Source of the DNA: Sphingomonas sp. AR_OL41
Lineage (GTDB): Bacteria; Pseudomonadota; Alphaproteobacteria; Sphingomonadales; Sphingomonadaceae
Length of the DNA stretch: 64,000 nucleotides
Direction of reading: 5' to 3'
Assembly (NCBI RefSeq): GCF_029911635.1
Contig: NZ_JARYTI010000002.1
Span: 174,678-238,677, forward strand
A program made the translations under genes and the position numbers. The notes below the pieces were generated by a model. That model worked only from the letters and a program-made list of their open reading frames with translations. It made no database searches and was not told where the DNA came from. Shown here in pieces: positions 53,316-63,059 of the stretch. The stretch's first letter is position 1, and each line of letters starts with the position of its first letter.

Positions 53316-54956
53316 CTAAACCGCCGCGCTCAACTGTTTTATCTCGTGATTCAGGATGTGGTCATTCTCGCTGTAATCGACCGGACAGTCGATCAGATGC
53401 ACGCCGGGCGTGGCAAGCGTATGACGCAGCAGATCGCGCAAATGTTCCGCATTCTCGACCCGGTGGCCAAAGGCGCCATAGGCTTCGGCATATTTGACGA
53501 AGTCGGGGTTGCCATAGGTCAGGCCGAAATCGGCAAAGCCCATATTGGCCTGCTTCCAGCGGATCATGCCGTAGCTGCCGTCGTTGAGGATCAGCACGGT
53601 GAGGTTGAGCCCGAGCCGAACCGCCGTCTCCATTTCCTGGCTGTTCATCATGAACCCGCCATCGCCGCAAATCGCCATGACCTTGCGGCCGGGATAGACC
53701 ATCGCCGAGGCCATCGCCGAAGGCAGCCCCGCCCCCATCGTCGCCAACGCATTGTCGAGCAGCACGGTATTTTGCTGCCGCGCCGGGTAGTTGCGCGCGA
53801 ACCAGATCTTGTACACGCCATTGTCGAGCGCGATGATGCCATCGGCCGGCATCACCGCGCGGACGGTGCGTACGAGATAGGGCGGCGCAATCGGAAAGCG
53901 CTGGTCGCAGTCCAGCGACGCGGTGTGCGCAACCTCGGCGGCACGTGCCCGCCCCATCGCTTCGAACGACCAGCTCGGCGACGGGACGATATCTTCCTTC
54001 ATCTGCCAGATCGCATTGGCGATATCACCGATCACCTCGATCTGCGGGAAATAGACCGGATCGATCTCGGCCGAGCGGTTGGAAACATGGATCACCGCTG
54101 CCGATCCGGGCTTCATGAAAAAGGGCGGCTTTTCGATCACGTCGTGACCGATGTTGACGATCATGTCGGCACTCTCGATCGCACGGTGAACGAAGTCGCC
54201 CGCGGAAAGCGCTGCACAGCCGAGAAATTTCGGGTGGGTCTCGTCGATCACGCCCTTGCCGAGTTGCGTCGTTACGAAGGGAATGCCGGTCTTTTCGACG
54301 AACTGCAGCAACATGCGCCCGGTGAGCTTGCGGTTGGCGCCCGCCCCCAGCACCAGGATCGGCGAGCGCGCCGCCTCGAGTCGCTTGACCGCGGCGCGGA
54401 CCGCCTTGACGTCGGCAGATGGGCGGCGCGCGAGGCTGGGCACAAAGGGCTGGCTGTCGGTCTGTTCCTCGGCAATGTCCTCGGGAAATTCGAGATGCGT
54501 CGCCCCGGGCTTTTCCTCCTCAGCGAGGCGGAAGGATTCGCGCACGCGGCTGGGGATGTTGTCGGCGCTGGCCAGCTGATGGGTATATTTGGTGATCGGC
54601 CCCATCATCGCCACGACGTCGAGGATCTGGAAGCGGCCCTGCTTGGATTTCTTGATCGGCTTCTGCCCGGTGATCATCAGGATCGGCATGCCGCCAAGCG
54701 TGGCATAGGCGGCGGCCGTCACCAGGTTGGTCGCCCCCGGCCCGAGCGTTGCGAGACAGACGCCGGTCTTGCCCGTGTGACGGCCATAGGTCGCCGCCAT
54801 AAAGCCGGCTCCCTGCTCATGCCGGGTCAAAATCAGCCCGATCTTCGAGCGCGAAAGGCTGTCGAGAAAGTCGAGATTTTCCTCGCCGGGCACACCAAAG
54901 ATATATTCGACACCCTCCGCCTCGAGGCAACGCACAAAGAGATCCGACGCTTTCAC
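53316..54956 (-). CDS. Acetolactate synthase-like thiamine-diphosphate enzyme
   Basis: A 546-residue ThDP enzyme. The N-terminal Pyr domain has IFGVPGEENLDFLDSL and the catalytic Glu in LTRHEQGAGFMA. The C-terminal PP domain has the ThDP motif CGDGGFMMNSQEM ... NDGSYGMI. The GTG at 54956 with GGAGG seven bases before it is chosen; a longer frame is low-complexity. No regulatory subunit gene (ilvN) is adjacent, so it is probably not the biosynthetic IlvB. Pairing with an aldehyde dehydrogenase suggests carboligation or decarboxylation of a 2-oxo acid. Confidence 0.88.
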   Translation of the reverse strand: MKASDLFVRCLEAEGVEYIFGVPGEENLDFLDSLSRSKIGLILTRHEQGAGFMAATYGRHTGKTGVCLATLGPGATNLVTAAAYATLGGMPILMITGQKPIKKSKQGRFQILDVVAMMGPITKYTHQLASADNIPSRVRESFRLAEEEKPGATHLEFPEDIAEEQTDSQPFVPSLARRPSADVKAVRAAVKRLEAARSPILVLGAGANRKLTGRMLLQFVEKTGIPFVTTQLGKGVIDETHPKFLGCAALSAGDFVHRAIESADMIVNIGHDVIEKPPFFMKPGSAAVIHVSNRSAEIDPVYFPQIEVIGDIANAIWQMKEDIVPSPSWSFEAMGRARAAEVAHTASLDCDQRFPIAPPYLVRTVRAVMPADGIIALDNGVYKIWFARNYPARQQNTVLLDNALATMGAGLPSAMASAMVYPGRKVMAICGDGGFMMNSQEMETAVRLGLNLTVLILNDGSYGMIRWKQANMGFADFGLTYGNPDFVKYAEAYGAFGHRVENAEHLRDLLRHTLATPGVHLIDCPVDYSENDHILNHEIKQLSAAV

Positions 54957-55292
54957 AGCCAATCCTCCCTCATCACAACAGCTTGCCGAAAAATTGCGCC
55001 CGCCTCGCCGAGTCAGCCGACAGACGAGCAGAAAGCGCGCGGTAAATATAGGGGGCGCTTGGCAAACAGCGTCGTGCGCGCGATCGCAGCGGGAACGAAT
55101 ATTCCCGATCGGCGCCAGGGATGTCACCCCATGCGCCGGAGGGCTGGTGGGTCCGGGCGCAGGCGCGCTCTCGCAATGGGCGATTGCGTGGAGAAAGAAT
55201 GACATCGGGAGCGATTCCGTTCATCCTGCGTTCCACTAACCATCGCTACAACGAGGCGGTTCGCCGCACGGGTCGCACGGAGACTGAGAACA
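54957..55292. promoter_or_regulatory. 336-base non-coding region between divergent genes
   Basis: Should contain promoters for the ThDP enzyme (minus) and the CC0125-like lipoprotein (plus). It holds a palindrome CGGGAA-CGAATA-TTCCCG at 55090-55107, directly followed by ATCGG. No convincing open frame or RNA structure beyond that is visible. Confidence 0.45.
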
Positions 55293-55874
55293 ATGTCCAG
55301 GAAATCGAAACGCATCATCCTGCTCGGCGCCTTGGCGTCGGGCGCGCTGCTGGTCGCGGGCTGCGCGACGGAGACGGCCTATCGGCCGGCGACGGGCACC
55401 GGCTTCGCGCGGGTCGGCTATAGCGACCATCAAATCGAGCCCGACCGCTTCGAAGTGACGTTCAGCGGCAACAGCTACACATCGCGCGACACGGTCGAGA
55501 AATATCTCCTGTACCGCGCGGCCGAACTGACGGTGCAGCAGGGCGGCGACTATTTCATCATGGCCGACCGCAACACCGATCACAGCTCGCGCAGCTACAC
55601 CACGCCGAGCTTTGGCGGCCCTTATGGCGGCTGGGGCGGCTATTGGGGGCCGAGCTGGCGTTATTTCGGGCGCGGCTATGGCTGGCGCAGCTGGGACCCG
55701 TTCTTCGGCGATCCCTTCTGGGATCGTAACGTCGATATCCAGACGGTCGACAAATATGAGGCCAGTGCCGAGATCATCATCGGCCGCGGCCCCAAGCCGA
55801 AGGATAATGTCCGCGCGTTCGATGCCCATGCCGTGATCGACCATATCGGCCCGTCGATCGTGCTGCCTAAGTAA
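55293..55874 (+). CDS. CC0125/CC1285 family lipoprotein
   Basis: A 193-residue lipoprotein with lipobox VAGC (Cys24). The mature part has GYSDHQIEPDRFEVTFSGN and EKYLLYRAAELTVQQGGDYF, typical of the family. A Gly/Tyr/Trp-rich stretch (about 110-145) follows, then a beta-rich end. Probably an outer-membrane or periplasmic protein of unknown role. No strong ribosome site precedes the ATG. Confidence 0.88.
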   Translation: MSRKSKRIILLGALASGALLVAGCATETAYRPATGTGFARVGYSDHQIEPDRFEVTFSGNSYTSRDTVEKYLLYRAAELTVQQGGDYFIMADRNTDHSSRSYTTPSFGGPYGGWGGYWGPSWRYFGRGYGWRSWDPFFGDPFWDRNVDIQTVDKYEASAEIIIGRGPKPKDNVRAFDAHAVIDHIGPSIVLPK

Positions 55875-55904
55875 TACGAGATCCAAGCCAGAATGACTGG
55901 CTCA

Positions 55905-56006
55905 AGCCCCTCCCCTTCAGGGGAGGGGTTAGGGTGGGGCTTATCCCAGAGCGCCGCGCCTGCGGCACGGCCCCACCCCCAACCCCTCCCCTGAAGGGGA
56001 GGGGCT
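55905..56006. repeat. Nested palindromic intergenic repeat
   Basis: Two hairpins, CCCCTCCCCT-TC-AGGGGAGGGG and CCCCTCCCCT-GA-AGGGGAGGGG, face each other. They sit within a longer inverted repeat that includes GGGTGGGGC and its complement GCCCCACCC, with about 30 bases (GC-rich) in the middle. The layout resembles a BIME/REP-type element. It fills the gap between convergent genes and may end transcription both ways. A related unit is at 42644-42684. Confidence 0.85.
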
Positions 56007-56017
56007 AAGGGAAGCTG

Positions 56018-58753
56018 TCAGATCGCGCCGTGGCAGTGCTTGTACTTGCGCCCGGAGCCACACGGGCATGGCGCGTTGCGGCTGACCTTGCCTTCCCATT
56101 CCTCCGGATTCGATCCGAAATCCGAACCGTCGGGTTGTGGGATCGATAGCGGTGGCAGCCGCGTGGTCACCAGCCCAAGCGAACCGCCGTCGATATCATT
56201 GCTGTCATCGTCGCCGGTGAACGGGTCGAAATGCTGCGTGATGAAGGACGGCAGCTCCGGCAGTGACGGCGGCGGCTCGAGCTGGAAGCGGGCATGCGCG
56301 ATGGTCCGCGTGACATCGACCCGGATCGCCTCGAGCATGCGCTGGAACAGCGCAAAGGCTTCCTGCTTATACTCGTTGATCGGCGTCTTCTGTGCATAGG
56401 CGCGGAGATGGACGACCTGGCGCAGCGCATCGAGCGTCGCGAGATGCTCCTTCCAGTGGTGGTCGAGATTCTGCAGCAGGATCGACTTCTCGACCTGGAT
56501 CCAGGTCTCGGGATCGAGCTGCGCGGCCTTTTCGGCAATCGCTGCGTCGGCCAGAGCACGAACCCGCGTTTCGACCAGCTCGGGGTCGATCGCTTCTTCC
56601 TTGAGCCAATCGTCGATCGGCGCCTCGATCGCGAGCGTGTCGAGCAGCGCGGCCTTCATGCCCTCGACATTCCACTGCTCGGGGTAGGAATTGGGCGGGC
56701 AGGCGTCGCCGACGATCGCGTTGACGGTTTCGGCACGCATGTCCTCGACCACCTCACCGACCGTGTCGGCATCCATGATGTCGGAGCGCTGCTCGTAGAT
56801 GACCTTGCGCTGATCGTTCATCACGTCGTCATATTCGACGACCTGCTTGCGGATGTCGTAGTTGCGCGCCTCGACCTTCTTCTGCGCGGTCTCGATCGCC
56901 TTCGACAACCATTTCGAGCCGATCGCCTCGCCGTCGCCGATGTTGGAGCGCATCATCTTGGCGAACATCGTGTCCGGCCCGAAGATGCGCAGCAGATCGT
57001 CGTCAAGGCAGAGATAGAAGCGGCTCAGCCCCGGGTCGCCCTGGCGGCCCGAACGGCCGCGCAGCTGGTTGTCGATGCGGCGGCTCTCATGCCGCTCGGT
57101 GCCGAGCACGAACAGGCCGCCGGCGGCGAGCACTTCCTGGCGCTCGGCCTCGACCTCGGCCTTGATGCGGGCGATCGCCGCGTCGCGCTCGGGGCCTTCC
57201 GGCATGGCGGATAGCTCGTCATTGACGCGGAACTCGACATTGCCGCCGAGCTGGATGTCGGTGCCGCGGCCGGCCATGTTGGTGGCGATCGTCACCACGC
57301 CCTTGCGCCCGGCCTGCGCGACGATGTGCGCCTCGCGCTCATGCTGGCGCGCATTGAGCACCTCGTGCGGGACCTTTTCCTGATGCAGGAACTCACTGAG
57401 CAGTTCGGACTTCTCGATCGAGACGGTGCCGACCAGCACGGGCTGGCCCTGCTCGGCATGGACCTTGATCTTCTTGGCGATCGCCGCGAACTTGTCCTGC
57501 GTCGACTTGTAGAACTCGTCCTCTTCGTCGACGCGCTTGACCGTGACGTTGGTCGGGATGGTGACGACGTTCATCTTGTAGATGTCGTAGAATTCGGCCG
57601 CCTCGGTCGCCGCGGTGCCGGTCATGCCCGACAGCTTGGGGTACATGCGGAAATAATTCTGGAAGGTAATCGAGGCCATGGTCTGGTTCTCGGCCTCGAT
57701 CTCGACGCCTTCCTTGGCCTCGACCGCCTGGTGGAGACCTTCCGACCAGCGCCGGCCGTCCATCATGCGACCCGTGAACTCGTCGATGATGATGACCTTG
57801 CCGTCTTTGACGATATAGTCGGTGTCGAGCTTGAACATCACATTGGCGCGTAACGCCTGGTTGAGGTGGTGCACCACCTGGGTGTTCTCGAAATCGTAGA
57901 GGTTCGCGCCCTGCAGCAGCCCGGCAGACTCGAGCATGCGCTCGACCTTCTCGGTGCCGTCCTCGGTCAGGACGATCGACTTCTGCTTCTCGTCCTTGTC
58001 GTAATCCTCGGGCGCGAGCTGCTTCACGACGATGTCGACGCTGCGATAAAGATCGGACTTGTCGTCGGTCGGGCCGGAAATGATCAGCGGCGTGCGCGCC
58101 TCGTCGATCAGGATAGAATCGACCTCGTCGACGATCGCGAAATTGAACGGGCGCTGGACCATCGAGGCGCGCTCATATTTCATATTGTCGCGCAGATAAT
58201 CGAAGCCGAACTCGTTGTTCGTGCCGTAGGTGATGTCCGAATGATAGGCGTCGCGGCGCTGCTGGTCGGACAGGTTGGGCACGATCACGCCGACGGTCAG
58301 CCCGAGAAAGCGGTAGACCTGCCCCATCCAGCCGGCGTCGCGCGCGGCGAGATAGTCGTTGACGGTCACGACATGGACGCCGGTGCCGGGCAGCGCGTTG
58401 AGATAGGTGGCGAGCGTCGCGACGAGCGTCTTGCCCTCGCCGGTACGCATTTCTGCGATCTCGCCGCGATGGAGCACGATGCCGCCGATCATCTGAACGT
58501 CGTAATGGCGCTGGCCGAGCGTGCGCTTGGCCGCCTCACGCACCGTGGCGAACGCCTCGGGCAGCAGGTCGTCGAGATCGGCGCCATTGGCGAGCCGCTC
58601 GCGGAACACTGCGGTCTGGTTGGACAGATCGGCATCGCTCATCGCCGAAACAACGGCTTCGAAACCGTTGATCTTGTTCACCAAACCGCTGAGCGACTTG
58701 ACGTAGCGTTCGTTGGACGAACCGAACAGGGTCTTGGCAAGGCCGCCGAGCAT
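56018..58753 (-). CDS. secA: Preprotein translocase ATPase SecA
   Basis: A 911-residue motor of Sec-dependent export. It has Walker [32 protein letters not shown] and the intramolecular helicase segment [16 protein letters not shown]. The C-terminal zinc motif [14 protein letters not shown] binds SecB and phospholipid. Length is normal. The start [19 protein letters not shown] is family-typical. Confidence 0.98.
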   Translation of the reverse strand: MLGGLAKTLFGSSNERYVKSLSGLVNKINGFEAVVSAMSDADLSNQTAVFRERLANGADLDDLLPEAFATVREAAKRTLGQRHYDVQMIGGIVLHRGEIAEMRTGEGKTLVATLATYLNALPGTGVHVVTVNDYLAARDAGWMGQVYRFLGLTVGVIVPNLSDQQRRDAYHSDITYGTNNEFGFDYLRDNMKYERASMVQRPFNFAIVDEVDSILIDEARTPLIISGPTDDKSDLYRSVDIVVKQLAPEDYDKDEKQKSIVLTEDGTEKVERMLESAGLLQGANLYDFENTQVVHHLNQALRANVMFKLDTDYIVKDGKVIIIDEFTGRMMDGRRWSEGLHQAVEAKEGVEIEAENQTMASITFQNYFRMYPKLSGMTGTAATEAAEFYDIYKMNVVTIPTNVTVKRVDEEDEFYKSTQDKFAAIAKKIKVHAEQGQPVLVGTVSIEKSELLSEFLHQEKVPHEVLNARQHEREAHIVAQAGRKGVVTIATNMAGRGTDIQLGGNVEFRVNDELSAMPEGPERDAAIARIKAEVEAERQEVLAAGGLFVLGTERHESRRIDNQLRGRSGRQGDPGLSRFYLCLDDDLLRIFGPDTMFAKMMRSNIGDGEAIGSKWLSKAIETAQKKVEARNYDIRKQVVEYDDVMNDQRKVIYEQRSDIMDADTVGEVVEDMRAETVNAIVGDACPPNSYPEQWNVEGMKAALLDTLAIEAPIDDWLKEEAIDPELVETRVRALADAAIAEKAAQLDPETWIQVEKSILLQNLDHHWKEHLATLDALRQVVHLRAYAQKTPINEYKQEAFALFQRMLEAIRVDVTRTIAHARFQLEPPPSLPELPSFITQHFDPFTGDDDSNDIDGGSLGLVTTRLPPLSIPQPDGSDFGSNPEEWEGKVSRNAPCPCGSGRKYKHCHGAI

Positions 58754-58851
58754 GGAGAATTCCTAAGTCGTGGGGGATCGGCGCCCCCAGTCATGGGTCG
58801 GCACCACAGAGAATGCGAGAAGGATTTGCGGCCGGAACCGCGACCCTGCGG

Positions 58852-59115
58852 CTAGACGCGCAGACGGCTCACATAAAGCGGCACGGCAGCCACGATGGCG
58901 AAGGCAGTCGGCACACCGGCATCGCGGTGGGCCGACAGGGCGGTGTAGCCTGCCATCGGCCGCAATGTGGCCTTCACGGCAGCCGCGGGTGCGACTTTGT
59001 GCACCACGCTGCTTGCGACCACAGCCTGGCCGGGCCGTAGATCAGCCGCGCGCGCACCGGTAATGACGCCGGTCATTGCGCTGAAGAACGCAGTCAGGAG
59101 AAGGATCAGTTCCAT
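58852..59115 (-). CDS. Small hypothetical protein with N-terminal TM, 87 aa
   Basis: Residues 1-24 form a signal anchor or signal peptide (MELILLLTAFFSAMTGVITG, ending ARA). The mature part has VVHKVAPAAAVKA and AFAIVAAVPLYVSRLRV, a second short hydrophobic stretch. I do not recognise a family. The gene lies between secA and the TonB-C genes, in the same direction as both. The ribosome site is weak, so its reality is moderately sure. Confidence 0.5.
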   Translation of the reverse strand: MELILLLTAFFSAMTGVITGARAADLRPGQAVVASSVVHKVAPAAAVKATLRPMAGYTALSAHRDAGVPTAFAIVAAVPLYVSRLRV

Positions 59116-59160
59116 CGCTGCGCGCGATGTAGTGCGTCGGGTGCGGCGCGTCCAGCCGCG

Positions 59161-59739
59161 CTATTGGCCTGGCGGCAGAAGATCGCTCGCGCCGACGAAG
59201 ATGCTGACGCGGACCTCCGCCAGATTCGCCCCCTGCGCAACGAGCGCATCGACCAGCGTGCGGCATGTGCCGGGCACGAGGTGACGGGTCGCACCGCCTA
59301 CGACCGTCGCGCAGACCGGCGCCGCGGGCGTTCCGCCGAAGGTGATGACTTTCTGCGCCGCCGGACTGTCGTCGACCGGCAAGACCCAGCGGACCGCGAG
59401 ATTGTAGCTGCCCGTTGTGGGCCGACCGCGAGAATCGAGCGCGGGGGTGAAATGAATCTTGGCCATGGCGATCGCGCAGGTCGCGGTATCGAGCGACGCC
59501 GAACCGCTCGATGTCGCCGTCGTGCAGCCGGTCGGCGTGCCGCCGACATCGACTGCGACGGATGCGATGACGCGACCCTGTTCGCCCGCGCGCAACGCTT
59601 CGGGCGGATAGGCGTCGGGGCCGAAATAACTGCCGGCGTTGCCGATGACGTGCGGCGGCGAGGCCTTGTCGCTCGCCAAAGCGCTTGCCGGCACGATCGC
59701 CAGCGCCAGCATCAACCCAAATTGCCCACGAATTCCCAT
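59161..59739 (-). CDS. Secreted TonB C-terminal-domain protein
   Basis: A 192-residue protein with a cleavable signal peptide (ending ASALAS near residue 23). A TonB-C-like domain follows (AYPPEALRAGEQGRVIASVAV, then the tail IHFTPALD). A second, shorter Cys-containing part is at 130-192. It has no N-terminal membrane anchor or Pro-rich spacer, unlike true energy transducers. It is closely related to the next gene, sharing IGNxGxYFGxxAYPPxAxRAGEQGR. ATG at 59739 follows AGGTGA. Confidence 0.85.
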   Translation of the reverse strand: MGIRGQFGLMLALAIVPASALASDKASPPHVIGNAGSYFGPDAYPPEALRAGEQGRVIASVAVDVGGTPTGCTTATSSGSASLDTATCAIAMAKIHFTPALDSRGRPTTGSYNLAVRWVLPVDDSPAAQKVITFGGTPAAPVCATVVGGATRHLVPGTCRTLVDALVAQGANLAEVRVSIFVGASDLLPPGQ

Positions 59740-59817
59740 TGCGATCACCTTGCTAGCTCCGCACAACCCTTATCACCGGCGCCGGCTTTGTCATCCGCTG
59801 ACCGTGGTGTTCGATAA

Positions 59818-60843
59818 TCAGCGCACACGGTAGGCGCCGCGCCTTGCGCGATGAGCGCCCTTACCCGCCGGTGCCGCAGCAACCGCCGGCGCAGGTGCTG
59901 TGCTGAAGGAGAAGAGAACGGTCGCCGCGCCTTTTTCTGCCGTCGTAACAGATGTGTATCGATCGAACTTGTTATCGCAGATCGGCGCCGAAGCGAATGC
60001 TCCCGCCTGCTCGACCACGTCGCACGCGGTAACAATGCCATCCCTGGCGATGCCTAAATGGAACCGACCGATTCCGATAACGGTGCGGCCGACATGCTTG
60101 TGCTCCTCTCGAAACGGCGCGTCGCCATCGAAGGTCACCGCCAGCTGCATCCACAAGATCGTGCGCTTGCCGCCACTCGTCGCGACCACCCGTTTGCCGA
60201 TCGCCGGCTCGTTCCGCATCTCGGCGCAAAAATCCCCGTCGAAACGGCCGGTGCCCGCCCCGATAGCAGTGGTCGCACAAGATATGACCGTACCCGAGGC
60301 GCTCAATTCCGCGCGCGTCACGCGGGAGAAGGCGGTGCGCGGCGTAGGGTCCGGCTCCGGCAATACCCAGCGCACCGGCAACAAATAGCTGCTGGCGAGT
60401 GGGTTGTTTTGGGCATCATGGGCGGGCACGAAATGCAACCGCGCCCGCGCAATGCGGCATGTCGCCGTGTTGAGTTCGACAGAACCGCTACTTACTTCGA
60501 CATGACACGCCGAGGGACTACCATGCTCGTCAACCAGCACCCGCGCGACGGTACGGCCCTGTTCACCGGCACGGATCGCGGCGGGCGGATAGGCTTTTTC
60601 GCCAAAATACTCGCCCGGATTGCCGATTATCTTCGGGCGCGTTGCATCTTGCGGTAACGGCGCTGGCCAGACGACCCCGGGTTCGGGCAAGCGGAGCGGA
60701 GCGGGAACGGGAACCCTCGGCAGCGCGGGGACGACGGGCACTCCGATATGCGGTAACGACCAGCGCGGCACATCGATGGCACCCGCGACTGCCGGGATCA
60801 TTGCCAGCATCGCTGTCACCGCATATCTGCCGCGCAGGTTCAT
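59818..60843 (-). CDS. Secreted protein with tandem TonB C-terminal-like domains
   Basis: A 341-residue protein. A signal peptide ends AVAGA near residue 22. A Pro-rich stretch (VPALPRVPVPAPLRLPEPG) follows. The first TonB-C-like domain is about 70-160 (AYPPAAIRAGEQGRTVARVLV), and a second, diverged one is about 210-320. The C-terminal tail is Ala/Arg-rich. The gene 59161-59739 follows after 78 bases and is a paralogue. Divergent from argJ, only 43 bases between starts. Confidence 0.83.
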   Translation of the reverse strand: MNLRGRYAVTAMLAMIPAVAGAIDVPRWSLPHIGVPVVPALPRVPVPAPLRLPEPGVVWPAPLPQDATRPKIIGNPGEYFGEKAYPPAAIRAGEQGRTVARVLVDEHGSPSACHVEVSSGSVELNTATCRIARARLHFVPAHDAQNNPLASSYLLPVRWVLPEPDPTPRTAFSRVTRAELSASGTVISCATTAIGAGTGRFDGDFCAEMRNEPAIGKRVVATSGGKRTILWMQLAVTFDGDAPFREEHKHVGRTVIGIGRFHLGIARDGIVTACDVVEQAGAFASAPICDNKFDRYTSVTTAEKGAATVLFSFSTAPAPAVAAAPAGKGAHRARRGAYRVR

Positions 60844-60886
60844 CAGCTTCCCCCCTTTTCCGGTCCCCATATCACGGACGCCGACC

Positions 60887-62113
60887 ATGTCATCCGCCAC
60901 GTCACCCCTCGCTTTGCCCTTCCCCGATGCACCGCCGGTCGCTGGCGTCGTGCCGCGCGTCGCGCGGGCGCATTACAAGACCTGGGATCGCTGCGACCTT
61001 ACCTTCGTGACGCTCGACCCGGGCACCGCGGTCGCGGGCGTGCTGACGCAGAGCAAATGTCCTTCACCCGAGGTCGAATGGTGCCGCAAGGCACTGGTGC
61101 TCGGCGAGGCGCGGGCGCTGGTGGTCAATGCCGGCAATTCGAACGCCTTTACCGGCAATCGTGGGCGCGCGGCGGTCGAGGCGATCGCGGCGCGGACGGC
61201 GGCGCATCTCGGTTGCCAGCCGTCCGACATATTCGTCGCATCGACCGGGGTGATCGGGGTGCCCTTGCCGATCGACAAGGCCGAGGCCGGGCTCGATGCC
61301 GCCTTCACCGCCGCGCCGTGCGGCTGGCAGGATGCCGCGACGACGATCGGCACGACCGACACCTATGCCAAGGGTGCGGTTACCACCGCCATGGTCGACG
61401 GCCGGACGGTGACGCTGGTCGGAATCATCAAGGGATCGGGCATGATCATGCCCGACATGGCGACGATGCTCGGCTTCATCTTCACCGATGCCGCGGCAAC
61501 GCCCGGCTTTCTACAGGCGGCGCTGTCGGCGGCGAATGTGAAGAGCTTTTCGTGCATCACGGTCGACAGCGACACCTCGACCAGCGACACCGTGCTGGCC
61601 TTCGCGACGGGCAAGGCTGGCAATGCGCCGCTCGCCGGTGACGACAGCGCCGGGGCTGACGCCTTTCGCGCCGCGCTCGCCGATCTGTGCCACCAGCTTG
61701 CCATGCTCGTCGTGCGTGACGGCGAAGGCGCGCAGAAGCTGATCGAGATCCAGGTGACGGGCGCGGACAGCGATGCCAGCGCGCACCGCGTCGCCATGTC
61801 GGTGGCGAACTCGCCGCTGGTCAAGACCGCGATCGCCGGCGGCGACGCCAATTGGGGGCGCGTGGTGATGGCGGTCGGCAAGGCAGGCGAGCCGGCCGAG
61901 CGCGACAAACTCGCAATCCGTTTCGGCGATACCCAGGTCGCCGAGGGCGGCCTGGCGGTCGAGGGCTATGACGAGGCGCCGGTCGCGGCGCATCTCGCGG
62001 GTCGCGAGATCGAGATCGGGGTCGATCTCGGGCTGGGCGAAGGCGCGGCGACGGTGTGGACGTGCGACCTGACGCACGGCTACATCTCGATCAACGCCGA
62101 TTATCGTAGCTGA
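60887..62113 (+). CDS. argJ: Bifunctional glutamate N-acetyltransferase / amino-acid N-acetyltransferase ArgJ
   Basis: A 408-residue enzyme of arginine biosynthesis that moves acetyl from N-acetylornithine to glutamate. It matures by autocleavage before the nucleophile Thr in MIMPDMATMLGF. KGAVTTAMVDGRTVTLVGI and SFSCITVDSDTSTSDTVL are also conserved. The start at 60887 (MSSATSPLALPF) is chosen; a longer frame overlaps the divergent TonB-C gene. Confidence 0.95.
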   Translation: MSSATSPLALPFPDAPPVAGVVPRVARAHYKTWDRCDLTFVTLDPGTAVAGVLTQSKCPSPEVEWCRKALVLGEARALVVNAGNSNAFTGNRGRAAVEAIAARTAAHLGCQPSDIFVASTGVIGVPLPIDKAEAGLDAAFTAAPCGWQDAATTIGTTDTYAKGAVTTAMVDGRTVTLVGIIKGSGMIMPDMATMLGFIFTDAAATPGFLQAALSAANVKSFSCITVDSDTSTSDTVLAFATGKAGNAPLAGDDSAGADAFRAALADLCHQLAMLVVRDGEGAQKLIEIQVTGADSDASAHRVAMSVANSPLVKTAIAGGDANWGRVVMAVGKAGEPAERDKLAIRFGDTQVAEGGLAVEGYDEAPVAAHLAGREIEIGVDLGLGEGAATVWTCDLTHGYISINADYRS

Positions 62114-62117
62114 CCCG

Positions 62118-62729
62118 ATGCTGACGCTGTGGGGCCGGCTCAATTCACACAATGTGAAGAAGGTCGCGTGGTTCGCCGAGGAGATCGGCCTGCCCTTCGT
62201 CCGGCATGACGTCGGCGGGGCTTTCGGGATGGACGCCGCCTATCTCGCGCTCAACCCCAACGCGCTGATCCCGACGATCGAGGATGCCGGCGTAGTGTTG
62301 TGGGAATCGAATGCGATCCTGCGCTACCTCGCCGCGCGCCATGCGCCCGAGCGGTTCTGGCCCGACGACCCGGCGGTACGGGCGCAAGCCGACAAGTGGA
62401 TGGACTGGCAGTTCGACTATGCGGTCGCGCAAGGGCCTGCGTTCATCAATCTGATCCGTCGGACGCCGGCGGAACGCAACGCCGATGCGATCCGCGAATC
62501 CGCCGCGCGTTCGGCCGAGATGATGCGGCGAGTCGACGACGAACTGGCGAAGCACCGCTGGCTGTCGGGCGAACAATTCGGGATCGGGGACGTTCCGATG
62601 GGCGTTTATGCCCATACATGGTTCACGCTGGCGATCGAGCGACCGGCCTTGCGCCACGTTGCCGCCTGGTACGATCGCCTCAGGTCACGACCCGGCTTCG
62701 CGGCGCAGGTCATGATCCCGCTGACGTGA
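62118..62729 (+). CDS. Glutathione S-transferase family protein
   Basis: A 203-residue GST. The N-terminal thioredoxin-fold domain has LTLWGRLNSHNVKKVAWFAEE, with Ser/Asn in the place of an active-site Tyr, and NALIPTIEDAGVVLWESNAI for glutathione binding. The C-terminal helical domain contains WLSGEQFGIGDVPMG. Substrate unknown. It begins four bases after argJ and is likely co-transcribed. Confidence 0.9.
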   Translation: MLTLWGRLNSHNVKKVAWFAEEIGLPFVRHDVGGAFGMDAAYLALNPNALIPTIEDAGVVLWESNAILRYLAARHAPERFWPDDPAVRAQADKWMDWQFDYAVAQGPAFINLIRRTPAERNADAIRESAARSAEMMRRVDDELAKHRWLSGEQFGIGDVPMGVYAHTWFTLAIERPALRHVAAWYDRLRSRPGFAAQVMIPLT

Positions 62730-62803
62730 CGGCACTTTACTTGTCATCGCCGGCGGACCATGGCCCGTCGCCGTCGATTGCACGACGAAAAGAGGAGGCG
62801 ACC

Positions 62804-63049
62804 ATGGCTAAAATCGATCACTTCGCCGACCTGCCCTGCTTTCGAGGTCAGCTCGAAGCGGCGTAAAGGTTACCCGTCCGAGACGCAGGTGAAGCGCGGC
62901 CTGCGCTTCGTGCATGGCGATATCGAGCTTGTCGAAAAACTCGGTCGCAACGATCCGTGCCCGTGCGGATCAGCGCTTCGGTTTCAAGGCGTGCTGCCTC
63001 GCCTCGGGGCGCTTTCGATGGCGTCGAACGCCATGACTATTATCGCTAA
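62804..63049 (+). pseudogene. SEC-C motif small protein gene broken by frameshifts
   Basis: Starts with a good AGGAGG and ATG at 62804 ([13 protein letters not shown]). The frame then stops after 20 codons. The next coding-like part, [20 protein letters not shown] and [12 protein letters not shown], is in another frame. The continuation [11 protein letters not shown] is in a third, and the tail [10 protein letters not shown] with its stop at 63049 is back in the first. Together they make one SEC-C zinc-binding protein of about 80 residues. Three single-base shifts are needed, so it is either a pseudogene or has sequencing errors. Confidence 0.7.
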
Positions 63050-63059
63050 CGGACAAGCG

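Noticed and set aside
52650..55202. 850-codon plus-strand frame opposite the ThDP enzyme
   Set aside because: Shadow frame; it lacks any recognisable motif.
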